The translations under genes were made by a program, and so were the position numbers. A DNA stretch of 8,895 bases. Origin: JBMYQA01 sp049600855. GTDB lineage: Bacteria; Bacteroidota; Bacteroidia; Cytophagales; Flammeovirgaceae. Positions within the stretch are counted from its first letter, which is position 1. Every line of letters starts with the position of its first letter. Under the pieces are notes generated by a model. The model was given only the letters and a program-made list of their open reading frames with translations. It searched no databases and was not told the DNA's origin. The stretch is from the NCBI GenBank assembly GCA_049600855.1, contig JBMYQA010000265.1:1-8895 (forward strand), in the 5' to 3' direction. This document shows, one piece after another, positions 7,463 to 8,895 of the stretch.

Positions 7463-7738
7463 TTTAGGAATATTCAGCAAACAACTATCATTTTAGAATA
7501 TGCTTTTATAACCTGCATAACGATTTTTTTATTTTCCTCCTTTTGTCAAGATAATTTCTCATTCATTAGCACTGATGTAGCACATTTCATCAGGTGATTT
7601 TCCTCATGATTTTTCACAGATTTATCGCTGACATTTGCCAAAAAGAAGAATTTTCTATCAAAGTATTCTTTAGAGAGATTCGCTGGTTATCTTTGTCAGG
7701 TTTTTTTGAAAAATGCTCTTTAAACTAATAAATGCACT
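7463..7738. other. Divergent intergenic region between pheS and the dioxygenase gene
   Basis: AT-rich, with no convincing gene. A short open frame on the plus strand (7397-7597) overlaps the pheS start and promoter and has no recognisable protein features. One inverted repeat, CTGATG (7572-7577) with CATCAG (7588-7593), extends to CAC/GTG if one base is bulged. It sits between the two opposed promoters and could be an operator, though six base pairs is weak evidence. Confidence 0.5.
7688..7695 (+). promoter_or_regulatory. Candidate -7 promoter element for the dioxygenase gene
   Basis: TATCTTTG matches TAnnTTTG exactly, 43 bases before the ATG at 7739. The -33 position has only TTC (7666-7668, spacing 19) in place of TTG, so the promoter is plausible but weaker than that of pheS. 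Confidence 0.5.
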
Positions 7739-8710
7739 ATGGAGAAATTATATGATGAAATCCCTTCTTTAGACTTAGCTGATTTTCTTTCAGGAGATGA
7801 GGCGCGAAAAAATAATTTTGTGCAAGCTTTAGGAGAGGCCTACAATAATATTGGTTTTGTAGCAATTAAAAATCATGGATTGTCGGATGAGTTAACCGAA
7901 AATCTGTACACCACCATTCAGGAGTTTTTCTCACAGTCAGATGAAATCAAGCAAAAATATGAGCGCCCTGATTTAGCTGGACAACGGGGATATATCAGCA
8001 AAGGCAAGGAACATGCGAAAGGGCGAAATACAGGAGACCTGAAAGAGTTTTTCCATATCGGCCAAATCAAAGATGAGTCTGATCCTGAATCCATGGCTTA
8101 CCCCGATAATATTTGGCCAGAAGAAACGCCTGATCTCAAAAAATATGGATTAGAGACCTATAAAACCTTAGAGCAAACGGCTAAACACATGCTGCAAGCC
8201 ATTGCCCTGTACTTGGGCTTAGACGAATTTTACTTTGAGGATAAAGTCAAGAATGGCAATAGTATTCTGCGCCCAATTCATTACTACCCCATTGAAGACC
8301 CTGACTCGGTACCAGAAGATGCCGTACGTGCTGCTGAACACGGTGATATTAACCTCATTACCTTGTTGATGGGTGCAAGTGCAGATGGACTTCAAGTATT
8401 GCGCAGAGATGGAAAATGGATTCCAATTACGGCACTTCCCGAACAAATTATCGTGAATGTAGGCGATATGCTGGATCGTTTGACCAATCACAAACTAAAG
8501 TCAACCATCCACCGTGTGGTAAATCCACCGAGAGCATTGATGAATACTTCGCGTTATTCGATTCCATTCTTTATGCACCCTAGATCTGAAATGGATTTAA
8601 CCTCATTGGAGAGCTGCATCACAGAAAAAAATCCAAAACGGTATACTGACATCACTGCTGGAGCATTTTTGCAACAACGCCTTGAAGAAATTGGTTTAAT
8701 TAAGAAATAA
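7739..8710 (+). CDS. 2-oxoglutarate/Fe(II)-dependent dioxygenase, isopenicillin N synthase family
   Basis: A soluble 323-residue non-haem iron oxygenase that probably hydroxylates or otherwise oxidises a small molecule with O2 and 2-oxoglutarate. Residues about 8-125 match the N-terminal domain of the family, with the GFVAIKNHG strand near 39-47. The double-stranded beta-helix follows. Iron ligands are H201 and D203 in AEHGDINL and H258 in STIHRVVNP. R272 and S274 in RYSIPFF form the RxS motif that binds the 2-oxoglutarate carboxylate. The presence of RxS does not separate true 2-oxoglutarate users from IPNS-like enzymes, because IPNS also keeps the motif. The length is normal and no residue is missing. 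The gene diverges from pheS, ends in its own terminator and has no biosynthetic partner beside it, so the substrate is open. A-rich sequence, not a Shine-Dalgarno site, precedes the ATG. Confidence 0.93.
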   Translation: MEKLYDEIPSLDLADFLSGDEARKNNFVQALGEAYNNIGFVAIKNHGLSDELTENLYTTIQEFFSQSDEIKQKYERPDLAGQRGYISKGKEHAKGRNTGDLKEFFHIGQIKDESDPESMAYPDNIWPEETPDLKKYGLETYKTLEQTAKHMLQAIALYLGLDEFYFEDKVKNGNSILRPIHYYPIEDPDSVPEDAVRAAEHGDINLITLLMGASADGLQVLRRDGKWIPITALPEQIIVNVGDMLDRLTNHKLKSTIHRVVNPPRALMNTSRYSIPFFMHPRSEMDLTSLESCITEKNPKRYTDITAGAFLQQRLEEIGLIKK

Positions 8711-8729
8711 AGTATTCCATAAATACTTT
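8709..8729. repeat. Small inverted repeat at the dioxygenase stop codon
   Basis: AAAGTATT (8709-8716) and AATACTTT (8722-8729) are perfect complements around a five-base loop. The stem begins inside the TAA stop codon. It has only two G-C pairs, so it is too weak to terminate on its own, but it could protect the 3' end of the transcript. Confidence 0.45.
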
Positions 8730-8744
8730 CTAAGTTCTTACAAT

Positions 8745-8752
8745 TAGTTTTG
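8745..8752 (+). promoter_or_regulatory. Possible -7 element for the gene at the right edge
   Basis: TAGTTTTG matches TAnnTTTG and abuts the terminator stem that starts at 8753. It lies 44 bases before the ATG at 8797, the same spacing as the candidate boxes of the neighbouring genes. No TTG is found at the -33 spacing, so this may be chance in AT-rich DNA. Confidence 0.3.
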
Positions 8753-8780
8753 CGGACAGTTGGTTAACTGTCCGTTTTTT
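8753..8780 (+). terminator. Intrinsic terminator of the dioxygenase gene
   Basis: CGGACAGTT (8753-8761) pairs perfectly with AACTGTCCG (8766-8774) around a GGTT loop, followed by six T residues. This is a textbook plus-strand terminator about 40 bases past the stop codon, and it separates the dioxygenase from the gene starting at 8797. Confidence 0.92.
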
Positions 8781-8796
8781 AGTTAAACCCTTGACC

Positions 8797-8895
8797 ATGA
8801 GTACAACAGAAACACCCAGTAAAAGTCGCATCATTAAGGAAATTATCTTTTTTACCTGCTCACTGGTAGGTTACACCATCTTCTATTTTACGCTC
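8797..8895 (+). CDS. Start of a probable membrane protein, possibly an MFS transporter (partial, cut by window edge)
   Basis: Thirty-three codons are open from the ATG at 8797 to the window edge. The first 14 or so residues are polar and basic (MSTTETPSKSRIIKE), and a hydrophobic segment begins with IIFFTCSLVGYTIFYFTL. A short cationic cytoplasmic tail running into a first membrane helix with GYxxFYF recalls the start of sugar-phosphate/glycerol-3-phosphate antiporters of the major facilitator superfamily, whose first helix often carries GYxxYY before an Arg-Lys pair. That resemblance is weak with so few residues, and the Arg-Lys pair would lie beyond the edge. The gene follows the dioxygenase terminator and so probably has its own promoter. 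No Shine-Dalgarno sequence is seen. Confidence 0.65.
   Translation, partial: MSTTETPSKSRIIKEIIFFTCSLVGYTIFYFTL

Noticed and set aside
7397..7597. Open frame on the plus strand between pheS and the dioxygenase gene
   Set aside because: It overlaps the pheS start and its promoter, has low-complexity composition and no recognisable domain, and sits in AT-rich intergenic DNA where chance frames of this length are expected.
7405..7738. Phenylalanine leader peptide, T-box or other attenuator for pheS
   Set aside because: The predicted leader is only about 55 bases, and no Phe-rich short frame or terminator-antiterminator pair is seen in it.

Overview
The window looks like a chromosomal segment from a member of the Bacteroidota, possibly a Cytophagales-type marine or environmental lineage; I cannot name a genus. 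The grounds are moderately AT-rich DNA, almost no Shine-Dalgarno sequences before the genes, several matches to the Bacteroidota promoter -7 element TAnnTTTG, and proteins with a Bacteroidota feel (a secreted M1 metallopeptidase, a secreted TPR-metallopeptidase, and a pheS not followed by pheT). No transposase, integrase, phage, CRISPR, tRNA or rRNA gene is visible.

Layout from left to right. Positions 50-90 form a strong two-way terminator. An ADP-ribosylglycohydrolase (ARH3/DraG-like) gene lies on the minus strand (104-895). After a 224-base divergent intergenic region comes a large plus-strand gene (1120-4080). It encodes a secreted protein of 986 residues in which a zinc metallopeptidase domain resembling the anthrax lethal factor catalytic domain sits between two blocks of tetratricopeptide-like helical repeats. 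A shared two-way terminator (4097-4135) separates it from a convergent secreted M1-family aminopeptidase (minus, 4156-6051). Next, on the minus strand, is pheS, the phenylalanyl-tRNA synthetase alpha subunit (6344-7372). Its terminator has an arm that has been tandemly copied (6259-6317). A 366-base divergent region carries the pheS promoter and a candidate promoter for a 2-oxoglutarate/Fe(II) dioxygenase of the isopenicillin N synthase type (plus, 7739-8710). That gene ends in a canonical terminator, followed by the first 33 codons of a probable membrane protein cut by the right edge.

The genes do not form an obvious operon or pathway: most are single transcription units bounded by their own terminators. 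Two of the five complete genes encode exported zinc peptidases, one of them (M1) likely to trim peptides in the periplasm or outside the cell. PheS is housekeeping. The dioxygenase and the ADP-ribosylglycohydrolase are assigned by conserved catalytic residues, but their substrates are unknown. The most interesting items are the TPR/lethal-factor-like peptidase and the repeated terminator arm. I see no clear evidence for a new multi-gene system.
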